Origin: Pseudanabaena sp. FACHB-2040
GTDB lineage: Bacteria; Cyanobacteriota; Cyanobacteriia; Phormidesmidales; Phormidesmidaceae
Length of the DNA stretch: 64,000 bases
Reading direction: 5' to 3'
Assembly (NCBI RefSeq): GCF_014696715.1
Contig: NZ_JACJQO010000004.1
Span: 1 to 64,000, forward strand
The notes below the pieces were generated by a model. It saw nothing but the letters and a program-made list of their open reading frames with translations, made no database searches and had not been told where the DNA came from. Every line of letters begins with the position of its first letter. Positions within the stretch are counted from its first letter, which is position 1. Made by a program: the position numbers and the translations under genes. Shown piece by piece: positions 1-7,818 of the stretch.

Positions 1-48
1 ATGTCCGTATTTGATGATTTGAGGAGATTGGCACTTAGGACAGTTCAT
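1..48 (-). CDS. IS1-like transposase, N-terminal fragment cut by window edge
   Basis: Reading the minus strand from an ATG at 48 gives 16 residues, MNCPKCQSPQIIKYGH, before the window ends. The CPKC pair followed by a short basic/aromatic segment is how the zinc-ribbon N-terminus of IS1-family (InsA-like) transposases begins. Only the first zinc half-motif is visible, so the family call is an inference. The IS end should lie within about 50-100 bases upstream of the ATG (positions 49-110), but no terminal repeat can be proved without the other end. Confidence 0.6.
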   Translation of the reverse strand, partial: MNCPKCQSPQIIKYGH

Positions 49-96
49 CAATTTGGCTGCAATGCTTGATGCTCCTAGCATATCAACTCGCCATTA

Positions 97-417
97 CTAT
101 TCATTACTACCCAATGGTAAAGGACCGGCAGGTATGTGCCAAAGACAATGATTTCCGTCAGCAAGTTCACTGACCTTGTCGACTGCCTTCCATCTCTGCC
201 GATAACCGTTGTCTGGCAAGTCGTGAAACGAAAAGCTCGACCCTTCAGGAAACTTTTCTCTGATACTATTGATCGCCATGGTCAAGCGGTCGTGGTATGC
301 CTCTTGAACGGATCGTTGACCGTCGGCGACAATGATCGCAATCTCGGGATCTGCATTAAGTTGCTCCAGAAGAAGAGCGACATCTTCGTCGTCAATAAAA
401 CACGAAAGGGCTGGCAT
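97..417 (-). CDS. Hypothetical protein, 106 aa
   Basis: No family recognised. The protein has a normal amino-acid mix, an acidic N-terminal helix (residues 8-26, rich in D/E/L), a short hydrophobic strand (AIIVADG) and a C-terminus rich in Trp, His and Pro. It has no signal peptide or membrane segment. It lies just outside the IS1-like transposase start and about 33 bases downstream of another short reading frame on the same strand, so it may be part of a small accessory unit. AGAG bases sit just ahead of the ATG at 417 as a weak ribosome binding site. It looks like a real gene on codon use; its function is unknown. Confidence 0.55.
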   Translation of the reverse strand: MPALSCFIDDEDVALLLEQLNADPEIAIIVADGQRSVQEAYHDRLTMAINSIREKFPEGSSFSFHDLPDNGYRQRWKAVDKVSELADGNHCLWHIPAGPLPLGSNE

Positions 418-760
418 CTGCTCTACTTTCTTGTCGTTGAACGGTTCAGATCAGCGGTGGAAAGTAACCTCGAACTCAGTACCGTTGATTTTCGATTGCT
501 TGCCTGCATTCGAAGTATATGCGATCGCACTTTCAAGTTCTGCCTTTCTCCAATACCGAAAAACACTTAGAGGCACAGCCGAGCCTCTAGGATAGGCAAA
601 ACACAATTGTGTAAGTTTGGTTGAGGCTCTGGGAAACCCAGCAGTAAGTCTGATAGGCTGCGTTCGCAGAGCGTAACGCATCAAGTTCTAGTATAAGTCT
701 GCATTAGCGCCAGCATAACGTAGACTACCAGTGCTGCTAGGCTGCAAATATGTCTTGAAA
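418..760. other. Intergenic stretch with hairpin and a possible gene remnant
   Basis: This stretch holds a hairpin at 566-591 (nine-pair stem including one G.U, 8-base loop) and GAACGCAGCC/GGCTGCGTTC-type repeat sequence near 655-680. On the minus strand a reading frame ending at 451 finishes with a plausible protein-like tail (about 30 residues, ending EVTFHR) but has no convincing start codon. It is either a degraded gene or the end of a gene broken by the repeat. There is no RNA gene. Confidence 0.4.
566..591. repeat. Hairpin, 9-bp stem
   Basis: CTTAGAGGC (566-574) pairs with GCCTCTAGG (583-591), with one G.U pair and an 8-base loop. There is no T-run on either side, so it is not a clear terminator. 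It sits inside the repeat-rich gap next to the IS1-like end. Confidence 0.45.
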
Positions 761-1432
761 TCAGCGCTCAACGTTCTGCCGCGTCGAATCATCCCTCCAA
801 AGCAAGTAAGAGTAAATTATTAAAAACAGGCTGATACCAACAGACCCACCTAGAGCCAGCATCAAAAATATCTGACTTGCATTTGTCAGCGCTGCCAAGA
901 TGCAGCTAATCCCTAAACCAAACAATAGCCGTCCCCCTAATCTATTTGTTTTGTTCCAGGAGTGCTCACTGCTAAGCGTCCAAGGCGTGCGAACCCCAAA
1001 GAAGAAGTTGCTGCGAACTTTTCCTAAATAATTGCCAATGATGGTAAAAAGAACACCGACACCAGCAGAAACGATCGTAACCACATCTACTTGCCAACCT
1101 AGTGCTTGGAGAATCATTGCAGCTTGAAGCACTAGAAGTAACACAGTGACTGCTAACCAGGTGATGGAATAGGCTTTTTTAGAACGAATTAGATTGTGGG
1201 CACGAGGGTCAATGCGTGGGATGACCGCAAACAGCATGGTCAAAACGGCTGCAATCAGGGGAATCAACAATAATCCTTCAAACTTACCGCCGTAACGGTC
1301 GGGGGTGCCATCAAGTCCATAGTGGACTGGCATGGAATAGCCCTCCGGAATCACTGTCCATGCCCATCCTGATAACAACAGCATTCCCAACACAATTAGG
1401 CTACTAATGGCGAAAGCATTTCTATTATTCAT
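761..1432 (-). CDS. SdpI family membrane protein
   Basis: A 223-aa integral membrane protein with about six hydrophobic helices. Residues 15-55 match the DUF1648 type (periplasmic stretch with MPVHYGLDG and DRYGG), and residues about 110-215 match the SdpI domain, including the FGVRTPWTL and HSWNKTNR motifs. In Bacillus, SdpI gives immunity to the SdpC killing toxin and tethers the repressor SdpR at the membrane; cyanobacterial homologues are uncharacterised. It is the second gene of an operon: its start overlaps the end of the ArsR-type repressor by 8 bases, the same gene order as sdpRI. No SdpC-like toxin is visible nearby, so an immunity role is unproven. Confidence 0.88.
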   Translation of the reverse strand: MNNRNAFAISSLIVLGMLLLSGWAWTVIPEGYSMPVHYGLDGTPDRYGGKFEGLLLIPLIAAVLTMLFAVIPRIDPRAHNLIRSKKAYSITWLAVTVLLLVLQAAMILQALGWQVDVVTIVSAGVGVLFTIIGNYLGKVRSNFFFGVRTPWTLSSEHSWNKTNRLGGRLLFGLGISCILAALTNASQIFLMLALGGSVGISLFLIIYSYLLWRDDSTRQNVER

Positions 1433-1724
1433 TGGTAATCTCTGTTGAATGGGAAGTTTGAGGCATTGGAAGATTAAATGTACTCATCAAAGACAAAAGG
1501 GCTTCTTCAAGTACGGAAATGTTGAGGTGGTAAATAATGGTTGTCCCAACTTTGTCGGCTTGGATTAAGTCTGCGGCTTTGAGAATGGCAAAGTGGCCTG
1601 ACAACGTAGGTTTCGCAAGATCAAAATATGCCGCAATTTCACCGGCACTCAAATCACGATCGCGTAGAAGTTCTAAGATCCTACGGCGAGTAGGGTCGGC
1701 TAGCGCTTTGTACACAGAGTTCAT
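1425..1724 (-). CDS. ArsR/SdpR family transcriptional repressor
   Basis: A 99-aa winged-helix regulator. The N-terminus (MNSVYKALADPTRRRILELL) is a textbook ArsR/SdpR start, and the recognition helix region reads LAKPTLSGHFAILKAADLI. No metal-binding CxC pair is present, so it belongs to the metal-independent SdpR-like group rather than ArsR/SmtB. I chose ATG 1724; an upstream in-frame start at 1760 would add 12 unconserved residues and run through the likely operator. It overlaps and is co-transcribed with the SdpI-like gene. Autorepression through the inverted repeat just upstream is likely but inferred. Confidence 0.88.
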   Translation of the reverse strand: MNSVYKALADPTRRRILELLRDRDLSAGEIAAYFDLAKPTLSGHFAILKAADLIQADKVGTTIIYHLNISVLEEALLSLMSTFNLPMPQTSHSTEITNE

Positions 1725-1730
1725 ATTTGC

Positions 1731-1752
1731 TATTTTGCTAAATACCAAAATA
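1731..1752. promoter_or_regulatory. Inverted repeat, candidate SdpR-type operator
   Basis: TATTTTG (1731-1737) and CAAAATA (1746-1752) form a perfect 7-bp inverted repeat with an 8-base spacer. It ends 7 bases upstream of the repressor start at 1724. Size, AT-rich arms and position fit an ArsR/SdpR dimer site for autoregulation. Confidence 0.5.
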
Positions 1753-1839
1753 AATGTCAAGATCAGTTTTTAATGTGGCTATGGCCCTGGTAGCACACGG
1801 GCAGAGCAGGGTGACTTAAGGCTAACTTCTTATTGAAGG

Positions 1840-1888
1840 GAAACTTTCCACCTAATGCCCCACAGAGGAAGATTAGGTGGAAAGTTTC
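1840..1888. repeat. Perfect 17-bp inverted repeat (hairpin)
   Basis: GAAACTTTCCACCTAAT at 1840-1856 is repeated in perfect inverted orientation at 1872-1888, separated by a 15-base loop. Arms this long without mismatch are rare by chance. No T-run follows in either direction, so a simple rho-independent terminator is unlikely. A structured RNA, a miniature mobile element or a protein site are possible. Confidence 0.6.
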
Positions 1889-2257
1889 TGTAGAGTATTC
1901 TGCTGATGTGAGGATTGCTAAAAACTTTCAAACTCTCTTTAGCGTGCTTAGTGTTCAAGGTGCGATCGCACCTCCCCACCCCACCCCACCACCCCACAAA
2001 AAAGCGGGCCTCGCTAAGACACCCACTTCCTGATGTATCAGTTTTTACTTGAAATTGAGGATCAAATCGGCTAGGATTTTTCCCTATAGCTGTGTGAGAG
2101 CAGCTTGTCTTCCCCCGAAAACTTGGTCTGCGGCACTGGCAAATGCTACCAACATCAACCAGCGCCTAACCCGTTGACAGACAACCCCTGTCTCAGGGCT
2201 TTGCCTATTTTAGGTCGCTCTGTTAATTCAGTAATGTCAAGGGCTGCCATTTTTTCG

Positions 2258-2290
2258 GGGATTCCTACCCATTGATTTCAAAGGAATCCC
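2258..2290 (+). promoter_or_regulatory. Hairpin masking the Shine-Dalgarno of the next gene
   Basis: GGGATTCCT (2258-2266) pairs perfectly with AGGAATCCC (2282-2290), with a further G.U pair outside. The right arm contains the AAGGA ribosome binding site (2281-2285) for the ATG at 2295. When folded, the site would be hidden, which suggests translational control by RNA structure. The pairing is seen directly; regulation is inferred. Confidence 0.5.
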
Positions 2291-2294
2291 TGGA

Positions 2295-2573
2295 ATGCTT
2301 CAAATTCAATACTTCCTGCCGACTCCTCTAGGAGAGTTGGCACAGCCTCCTGCGTCTGTAAACGTTACAGTTCAGCCGAGGCGCAGACGGTTGCGGCTAT
2401 ATTTGGTCGGCTCCGAAGCTGATACCCGCAGCGCCATCGATAGCCTGCACATCTTGGGTTATGCCGAGCGCTTTGAGTGGAGCCGAGTCATCGCCATTCC
2501 CGAAAACGGTTTGCTGATTCGCCCCGACCCCGACGACGTGCTGCGCTATCTGCAACGCTATCGTTCGCCCTGA
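2295..2573 (+). CDS. Hypothetical protein, 92 aa
   Basis: No family recognised. The protein has a short hydrophobic N-terminus, a basic run (RRRRLRLYLVG, residues 29-39) that probably forms a strand, and an alternating helix/strand pattern to a C-terminal helix ending LRYLQRYRSP. It has no signal peptide, membrane segment or cysteine motif. An AAGGA site lies 9 bases before the ATG but is buried in a hairpin. The gene stands alone, followed by a GC-rich hairpin. It is likely a cyanobacteria-specific small soluble protein. Confidence 0.65.
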   Translation: MLQIQYFLPTPLGELAQPPASVNVTVQPRRRRLRLYLVGSEADTRSAIDSLHILGYAERFEWSRVIAIPENGLLIRPDPDDVLRYLQRYRSP

Positions 2574-2585
2574 CCTTCCCATTAG

Positions 2586-2618
2586 AGAAACCGGGTTCCT
2601 TCAAGAAACCCGGTTTCT
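2586..2618. terminator. 12-bp hairpin between convergent genes
   Basis: AGAAACCGGGTT (2586-2597) pairs perfectly with AACCCGGTTTCT (2607-2618) around a 9-base loop, 12 bases after the stop of the 92-aa gene. The core AGAAACCGGGTT is a common dispersed cyanobacterial palindrome, so this may be an interspersed repeat acting as a transcription stop for both flanking genes. There is no strong T-run. Confidence 0.5.
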
Positions 2619-2679
2619 AGGGCCTTTGCAATGTTGGGTTTTCGCTTCGCTTAACCCTACCTACACAACGAGAGAAAAC

Positions 2680-3678
2680 CTACCGCACAAACTGCGGCAT
2701 TACCTCAGCTGCCGTAAAGACACCATGCTGCCCCCGACGCTGTAGCTGCACACCCGCCTTGAGGTAGCCAAAAGCAGGGCCACAGACATTCGCCGCCATG
2801 CTAGTCTCATCGCCCAAGGTAAAGGTGTGCGTTGAGATCTTGCCTTCAAAGGTGCGTCCAGTCACCTGTACATTCGTGCTGAGCGGCTTTTTGGGGTTGC
2901 GAGTATCAACAATACCGCCCACCGTCACCTGATCTCGCGAGCAAATCCCGGCCAGCTCCAACATCAGATCGTCGGCGTGCTCCATGTTTTCCAAGTGCAG
3001 CAGGCCGTTGGTCTGGTCTAACAGGGCCTCAACTTCGGCGTCGCTCATCTGCTGCGCTGTCGGCACATTGTACCCTGGCATGTGAGCGATATCTTCGCGA
3101 ATGGTAGCCCGATACGCCTCCCAGTTAGCAATGCCCACGCCAAAGGTGACTTTGACCTGATGGATCTCGGCGTAGCTCTGAGCCGCCAATGCAGCCGCTG
3201 CCGTCAGCAGTCCGGGCGTGGCCCCACAGCCAGTCATGTAAGTGATTCCGGCTTTGCGCAGGTCATCGCCCAGGGTCAGCATTTGCTCCATAGCGCTGGT
3301 GCGCTTTAGGGCATCTACCAGCACACCTTGCCAGCCAGAGCGAATGAACTGCTCCACCACAGAGGCCATAAAGGTATTGGGCAGGTTGGGCAGCGCTAAG
3401 AAATAGCCCTCGACCCCAGCCGCCGACTCAATCAATTCCTGAATGCTCTGCTGGCTCAAGGTGCCGCCGGGCTCTGCATAGCCGACCGACCCCTGCTCCT
3501 GGTAAGCGCGAACGCAGGCTTTGCGGTCAATGCCCGCTGGCGCGTACAGATATCCCTGCTTGTCAGCCACCGCCACCAGCGTCATCTCCTGCTTGGGTGC
3601 CAGTACTTGGGCTGCCGCCTGCCCCAAACCACCAAATCCTAAAACCCCAACGCGAATGGGAGTCCCCTGTGAATGCAT
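2680..3678 (-). CDS. Saccharopine dehydrogenase-like NAD(P) oxidoreductase
   Basis: A 332-aa Rossmann-fold protein. The dinucleotide-binding motif [13 protein letters not shown] lies near residues 9-21, and an ADK-type acidic end of strand 2 follows. The rest ([36 protein letters not shown]) matches cyanobacterial proteins annotated as saccharopine-dehydrogenase-like; the true substrate is not known. ATG 3678 (MHSQGTP) is preferred over 3693 because the Rossmann strand starts soon after it. Its start lies 53 bases beyond the end of the upstream quinone-oxidoreductase-like gene on the same strand, so the two may be co-transcribed. It is probably cytosolic. Confidence 0.8.
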   Translation of the reverse strand: MHSQGTPIRVGVLGFGGLGQAAAQVLAPKQEMTLVAVADKQGYLYAPAGIDRKACVRAYQEQGSVGYAEPGGTLSQQSIQELIESAAGVEGYFLALPNLPNTFMASVVEQFIRSGWQGVLVDALKRTSAMEQMLTLGDDLRKAGITYMTGCGATPGLLTAAAALAAQSYAEIHQVKVTFGVGIANWEAYRATIREDIAHMPGYNVPTAQQMSDAEVEALLDQTNGLLHLENMEHADDLMLELAGICSRDQVTVGGIVDTRNPKKPLSTNVQVTGRTFEGKISTHTFTLGDETSMAANVCGPAFGYLKAGVQLQRRGQHGVFTAAEVMPQFVR

Positions 3679-3731
3679 GGGTCTTCGCCTCAAAACTGAA
3701 CAAAGTTTATTATCGGGTGTTCTTCCCCCGC

Positions 3732-4730
3732 TTAAGCCATAACTAAAACAACCTTGCCCATGATGCTGCCTGCTTCGAGCTGACGATGGGCTTCAGCAGC
3801 CTGCTCTAGGGGGTAGGTCTGCCCGACATGAATCTTTAACTTGCCGACCTCAAAACAGCGGGCCCCTTGCTTCAAGATTCTGGCCTGCTGCTGACGAGCT
3901 TCGATCAAGTTTTGCAGCAGGGGGGTCAGCATCAGCTCATAGCTAATCCGCAGATTGTGGCTGCGGGCCGTTTTCCAATCGGTTTCTGCGGTGGTCGCAT
4001 GCAGCGTTACCACATCGCCGTAGAGCCGCACGGCTGAAAAAGTTTTAGAGAGGATTGGCTCTCCGATCGTATCAAAGGCGGCATCGATACCCCGGTTGCC
4101 GGTCAGATGCAGCACTGCCTCGACAAAGTCGATGCGGGGATAGTAAATGCAGTGATCGGCTCCCAGCAGGCCGACAAAGTGGGCTTTTTCCTCAGAACTG
4201 ATGGTGGTGCAGACCTCTGAACCGCGCATTTTGGCTAGCTGAATCGCCATGTGGCCGACACCGCCCGCCCCACCGTGAATTAAAATTTGCTGCCCCATTG
4301 CCAGCCGCACCCGCTCATACAGAGCTTCCCAGGCCGTAATAAGCACCAGCGGTACTGCTGCTGCTTCAGTGAAGCTGAGGGAGCGGGGCTTGAGCGCCAC
4401 ACAGCGCTCATCGACTAGCGTGTATTCAGCGTATGTGCCTGGCCGATCGCCTAGGCCACCATTGCAAAAGTAGACCTCGTCTCCCACGCTGAAGTGTCTG
4501 ACTTCTGAGCCAACCGCCTCTACCACTCCCGCGCCATCTAGGCCCAAAATGGCAGGCAGACTGTCGGGGTAGTACGGGCCGCGCTGGCGGATTTTGATAT
4601 CGATGGAATTGACGCTGGCCGCTTTCAGTCGCACCAGCAGATCGCTAGGATGCTGAATTTGAGGCTGGGGCAACTGCTGCACCTGAAGCACTTCCGGTGA
4701 TCCGGTAGCCGTCATCACGACTGCTTTCAT
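3732..4730 (-). CDS. Zinc-independent MDR-family alcohol dehydrogenase/quinone oxidoreductase
   Basis: A 332-aa medium-chain dehydrogenase/reductase. The N-terminal GroES-like domain has [11 protein letters not shown] and the [15 protein letters not shown] signature (about residues 64-78). The cofactor domain has [16 protein letters not shown] (about 150-165), the NADPH-binding signature of the QOR branch. The cysteines that bind structural zinc in classical ADHs are absent. The expected reaction is NADPH-dependent reduction of quinones or enones; the substrate cannot be told. It is the first gene of a probable two-gene unit with the saccharopine-dehydrogenase-like gene. Confidence 0.85.
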   Translation of the reverse strand: MKAVVMTATGSPEVLQVQQLPQPQIQHPSDLLVRLKAASVNSIDIKIRQRGPYYPDSLPAILGLDGAGVVEAVGSEVRHFSVGDEVYFCNGGLGDRPGTYAEYTLVDERCVALKPRSLSFTEAAAVPLVLITAWEALYERVRLAMGQQILIHGGAGGVGHMAIQLAKMRGSEVCTTISSEEKAHFVGLLGADHCIYYPRIDFVEAVLHLTGNRGIDAAFDTIGEPILSKTFSAVRLYGDVVTLHATTAETDWKTARSHNLRISYELMLTPLLQNLIEARQQQARILKQGARCFEVGKLKIHVGQTYPLEQAAEAHRQLEAGSIMGKVVLVMA

Positions 4731-5015
4731 GCAGCGACTTTCTCCTGTTTATTTTGTCTTGGTTGAGTGACGTTTTTGACTGACGGGTGCTGGATAAATG
4801 GGTGGGCGGTGACTACTCTCCGCTTGAAGCTAGCGCTATTTCGGCGGCATTTCCCAGTGTTATGAACTGTCACACCCTGGATGTCGGCCTCTGTAGCAAG
4901 GCTTACCATGAGGGTGTCTGGTAAAACAGTTTAACCGCTGAAACGCCTGGAATTTGAGTTCTCCACAATGTCAGTCCGCGTTGCCAGATCATTCCGATAG
5001 AGATATCCTCCTACC

Positions 5016-5735
5016 ATGTTACGCAAGTTTGCTTACTCGTCCCTGTTACTTGTTCTGTTAGTTTCGGCTGCCTGTGGTGGGACAAAAGCGCCGAGGGTAA
5101 CTGATTCCTCTGCTTTAGAGGCTGCCCCAGCTTTAGAGGCTGCCCCAACCAAGAGCATGACGGCTCTGGCTAACGAAGCTGCTCTGCAGGATACAGTGGT
5201 GGTGCCTGGCGAGCGGGTAGGGCCGATTAGGCCAACGACGAGCCGAGCTGAGCTAGCAGAGCTATTTGGAGAAGAGCAGCTCAGAGATGAGGAGATCAAC
5301 GTCGGAGAGGGTTTCACAGAGCCGGGAACGGTGGTTGATCTAGGCGAAGATAGGCGCTTGACCGTAGTCTGGACGGATGATAGCCGCTCCAAACCGCTAA
5401 TGGCAAAGGATTTTGGATCTGACTGGAAGACTCCAGAGGGACTGGGACTGGGCACCTCTATGGCAGAACTTAAGCAAGAGCTGGGAGACTTTGAACTCTT
5501 TGGCTTTGGCTGGGATTATGGCGGCAGCATTGTGCTGGAAAACACTGCCCTAGATGAGTATCATGGCGATCTTTTCTTGCGGGTTCGTCCGTCACAAGCG
5601 ACGATTGAACAGCACCGCGAAGCCTATGAGGCTGTTGTTGGAGATGCGGTTTTTGAGTCTACCGATCCGCACATGGAGCCGCTGGAGCCGGTTGTGTATG
5701 ATATGACCGTCTATCTCAATCCTCTGGGCAGTTAA
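5016..5735 (+). CDS. Lipoprotein of unknown function
   Basis: A 239-aa protein with a lipoprotein signal: MLRKFAYSS, a hydrophobic core, then lipobox VSAAC with Cys at about residue 20. A perfect tandem duplication of 18 bases at 5112-5147 yields the repeated ALEAAP linker behind it. The mature part is soluble, acidic and of no recognised family; two similar segments (VGPIRPTTSRAELAELFG and the later GLGLGTSMAELKQELGDF) suggest an internal repeat of a small domain. It is followed 11 bases later by the GST gene, so the two are likely co-transcribed. The location is the cell membrane or outer membrane inner face. Confidence 0.75.
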   Translation: MLRKFAYSSLLLVLLVSAACGGTKAPRVTDSSALEAAPALEAAPTKSMTALANEAALQDTVVVPGERVGPIRPTTSRAELAELFGEEQLRDEEINVGEGFTEPGTVVDLGEDRRLTVVWTDDSRSKPLMAKDFGSDWKTPEGLGLGTSMAELKQELGDFELFGFGWDYGGSIVLENTALDEYHGDLFLRVRPSQATIEQHREAYEAVVGDAVFESTDPHMEPLEPVVYDMTVYLNPLGS

Positions 5736-5746
5736 GAGTTGAGCCT

Positions 5747-6751
5747 ATGACCGAACCTAAACGCACTGCATCTTTACCTCCTGGCCTAATAGTTCGTTCG
5801 GGCAAGTTTGTCTGGACCACGCTCTGGCACACGATGATGTCTCGAATTGCCCCGCGCAGCAAAGGTGGGGAATATATTCGACCTGCCAGCGAGTTTCGAG
5901 ATTGGGTCGGGGAAGAGCCTTACCCAGCCTCTTCCCAGCGCTACCGGCTGATTGTCGGTCTGGGCTGTCCGTGGGCTCACCGGACGCTGGTGGTGCGGGC
6001 CTTGAAGGGGCTGGAGGGAACTGTTCCTACGGTGCAGGTTGCGCCCTCAGCAGATGAAGGGCTCTGGGTATTTAATCAGCCCTTTGAGGAGTGCCGCACC
6101 TTACCGGAGCTGTACCAGCTGTCAAAGCTGGGCTACCGGGGTCGCGCTACGGTGCCAGTTCTGTGGGACATGGTGACCCACTCGATTGTTAACAACGAGA
6201 GCGCTGACATTATTGTTAATTTGAACTCGGCTTTTAATGACCTGGCGACTCGGCCTGATTTGGATCTTTATCCTCAAGCGCTAAAAGCCGAAATTGATCG
6301 GTGGAATGACAGGATCTACCCAGCAATTAACAACGGGGTTTACCGCTGCGGCTTTGCTCAGTCTCAGGCCGCCTATGACGAGGCGTGTGAGGCGCTGTTT
6401 GCTGCCCTAGATGAAATTGATGAGGCGCTGGCCCGCCGCCGATACCTCTGTGGTGACAGGGTGACGCTAGCTGATGTACGGCTCTTTACTACGCTTTTTC
6501 GCTTTGATGCGGTCTATTACGGGCTGTTTAAGTGCAACCGCCGCCGAATTCAGGACTATCCCAACCTAGGGCCTTATTTGCGAGACCTGTATCAGCTGCC
6601 GGGGGTAGCCAGCACCTGCGACTTGGAGGCGGTTAAGCGAGACTACTACGGCAATCTCTTTCCGCTCAATCCGGGCGGCATTATTCCCAATGGGCCGGAT
6701 ATAGCTTATCTGCAAAGTCCTCACCAGCGGGAAACTGTGAGCGTGGGATAG
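5747..6751 (+). CDS. Glutathione S-transferase, glutathionyl-hydroquinone reductase type
   Basis: A 334-aa Xi-class/omega-like GST. The catalytic motif GCPWAHRT holds Cys74, the residue that forms the mixed disulfide with glutathione; VPVLWD follows as the cis-proline strand of the thioredoxin fold, then NNESADII. The C-terminal all-helical domain (about 170-315) contains LADVRLFTTLFRFD. The family (YqjG/ECM4) reduces glutathionyl-hydroquinones back to hydroquinones. The length matches the family. An 11-base gap from the lipoprotein gene suggests an operon. A HIP1-centred 20-bp palindrome follows the stop directly. Confidence 0.87.
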   Translation: MTEPKRTASLPPGLIVRSGKFVWTTLWHTMMSRIAPRSKGGEYIRPASEFRDWVGEEPYPASSQRYRLIVGLGCPWAHRTLVVRALKGLEGTVPTVQVAPSADEGLWVFNQPFEECRTLPELYQLSKLGYRGRATVPVLWDMVTHSIVNNESADIIVNLNSAFNDLATRPDLDLYPQALKAEIDRWNDRIYPAINNGVYRCGFAQSQAAYDEACEALFAALDEIDEALARRRYLCGDRVTLADVRLFTTLFRFDAVYYGLFKCNRRRIQDYPNLGPYLRDLYQLPGVASTCDLEAVKRDYYGNLFPLNPGGIIPNGPDIAYLQSPHQRETVSVG

Positions 6752-6754
6752 GGT

Positions 6755-6774
6755 TTGGGTGCGATCGCACCCAA
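6755..6774. repeat. Perfect 20-bp palindrome centred on HIP1
   Basis: TTGGGTGCGATCGCACCCAA is fully self-complementary and begins four bases after the GST stop codon. The core GCGATCGC is the cyanobacterial HIP1 octamer. It could form a hairpin in mRNA but has almost no loop. Confidence 0.6.
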
Positions 6775-6977
6775 CACCGCGCGCTCATACTCCCTAATCT
6801 AGAATTTCACTACAGGCCCGCTTGCCCCATGTCCCACTACTGCTTCTGACCTTTGGATTAGCAACATAAGGCTTAGCGTTGCGCTTTGCTAATTCCATTA
6901 AGTAATGGTAAGTAATGGTTGCTGTTGTTTATGCAGCTTGATGGTCAGCTCAAGGTCATGCATTGCCAGAAGTGATC

Positions 6978-7682
6978 TCAACCTCCCAAAAACATTTCAG
7001 CAATTTGAGGATTGCTGAGCAGGTTGGGGCCAGTGTCTTCGTAGCGGTTGGTGCCCATTGCTAGTACGTAACCCCGATCCGCCATCCGCAGGGCAGGTTT
7101 GGCGTTTTGCTCCACCATTAAAATGCTGACCCCTATTTTGTTGATGTCGTCGATGATGGCAAAGATCTGTTCGACGTAGAGCGGCGAGAGGCCAGCGGTA
7201 GGCTCATCTAGCAGCAGCAGCTTGGGATCGACCATCAGAGCGCGGCCCATTGCGACCATCTGGCGCTGACCGCCGGAGAGCGTACCTGCAGGCTGGCTGC
7301 GCTTTTCTTTTAGCGGGGGAAAGAGGTCGTAGATCTTGGCAATCTGATGGCGAAAGTCGTCTCTGCGAACAAATGCGCCCATCTCCAGGTTTTCCTGCAC
7401 AGACAAGGTGGGGAAGACGTTTTGGGTCTGCGGCACATAGCAAATACCGGCTCGCACCAGTTTGTCACTCCGCAGATTGACAATGGACTGGTCGTTGAAA
7501 AGAATGCTGCCCTGGCGAACAATGGCGAGGCCAAAAAGGGACTTGAGTACGGTTGACTTGCCTGCCCCATTAGGGCCGACGATGACGACCATCTCCCCTG
7601 GCTCAACGCTTAGGTTGATGCCCTTGAGAATATCGACTTCACGGTAGCCGCTGTGGAGGTCGCGGATATCGAGTAATGGCAT
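6978..7682 (-). CDS. Branched-chain/neutral amino-acid ABC transporter ATPase (LivF/NatE type)
   Basis: A 234-aa ABC ATPase. Walker A GPNGAGKST (about residues 37-45), signature LSGGQRQ (about 137-143), Walker B LLLLDEP, and the typical LivF tail LSNPQIAEMFLGG. LivF-type subunits pair with a LivG subunit to power uptake of hydrophobic amino acids across the cytoplasmic membrane; in cyanobacteria the equivalent is NatE of the N-I neutral amino-acid permease. A LivG-type gene lies upstream on the same strand 136 bases away and a binding protein is divergent from it. No permease genes are in the window, so substrate specificity (amino acids, possibly urea-like) cannot be settled. Confidence 0.88.
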   Translation of the reverse strand: MPLLDIRDLHSGYREVDILKGINLSVEPGEMVVIVGPNGAGKSTVLKSLFGLAIVRQGSILFNDQSIVNLRSDKLVRAGICYVPQTQNVFPTLSVQENLEMGAFVRRDDFRHQIAKIYDLFPPLKEKRSQPAGTLSGGQRQMVAMGRALMVDPKLLLLDEPTAGLSPLYVEQIFAIIDDINKIGVSILMVEQNAKPALRMADRGYVLAMGTNRYEDTGPNLLSNPQIAEMFLGG

Positions 7683-7818
7683 GGTATTTAAAGGTGGGGG
7701 TCAGGAGCAAGGGGCATGAGCGGTAGCGCAGCGCATCAAATTCCCAGTATAGGATGAGGGGGTACGACGACTATCTCAGACTCCATGCAAGGCCTTTTGG
7801 GGTTTTAAGTAGGGAGCT

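Larger units (their letters stand above)
1725..2294. other. 570-bp intergenic region with two hairpins
   Basis: No convincing gene is present; a 66-codon plus-strand frame (1833-2033) has poor composition and overlaps a hairpin. The region contains the candidate sdpR operator (1731-1752), a perfect 17-bp inverted repeat (1840-1888), a HIP1-containing GTGCGATCGCAC (about 1960-1972) and a hairpin that covers the ribosome binding site of the next gene (2258-2290). Confidence 0.5.

Noticed and set aside
1833-2033. 66-codon plus-strand frame
   Set aside because: Runs through the 17-bp inverted repeat, Pro/His/Lys-rich low-complexity end, no ribosome binding site.
4727-4909. 60-codon minus-strand frame upstream of the quinone oxidoreductase
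   Set aside because: Atypical composition and no ribosome binding site; more likely promoter region.
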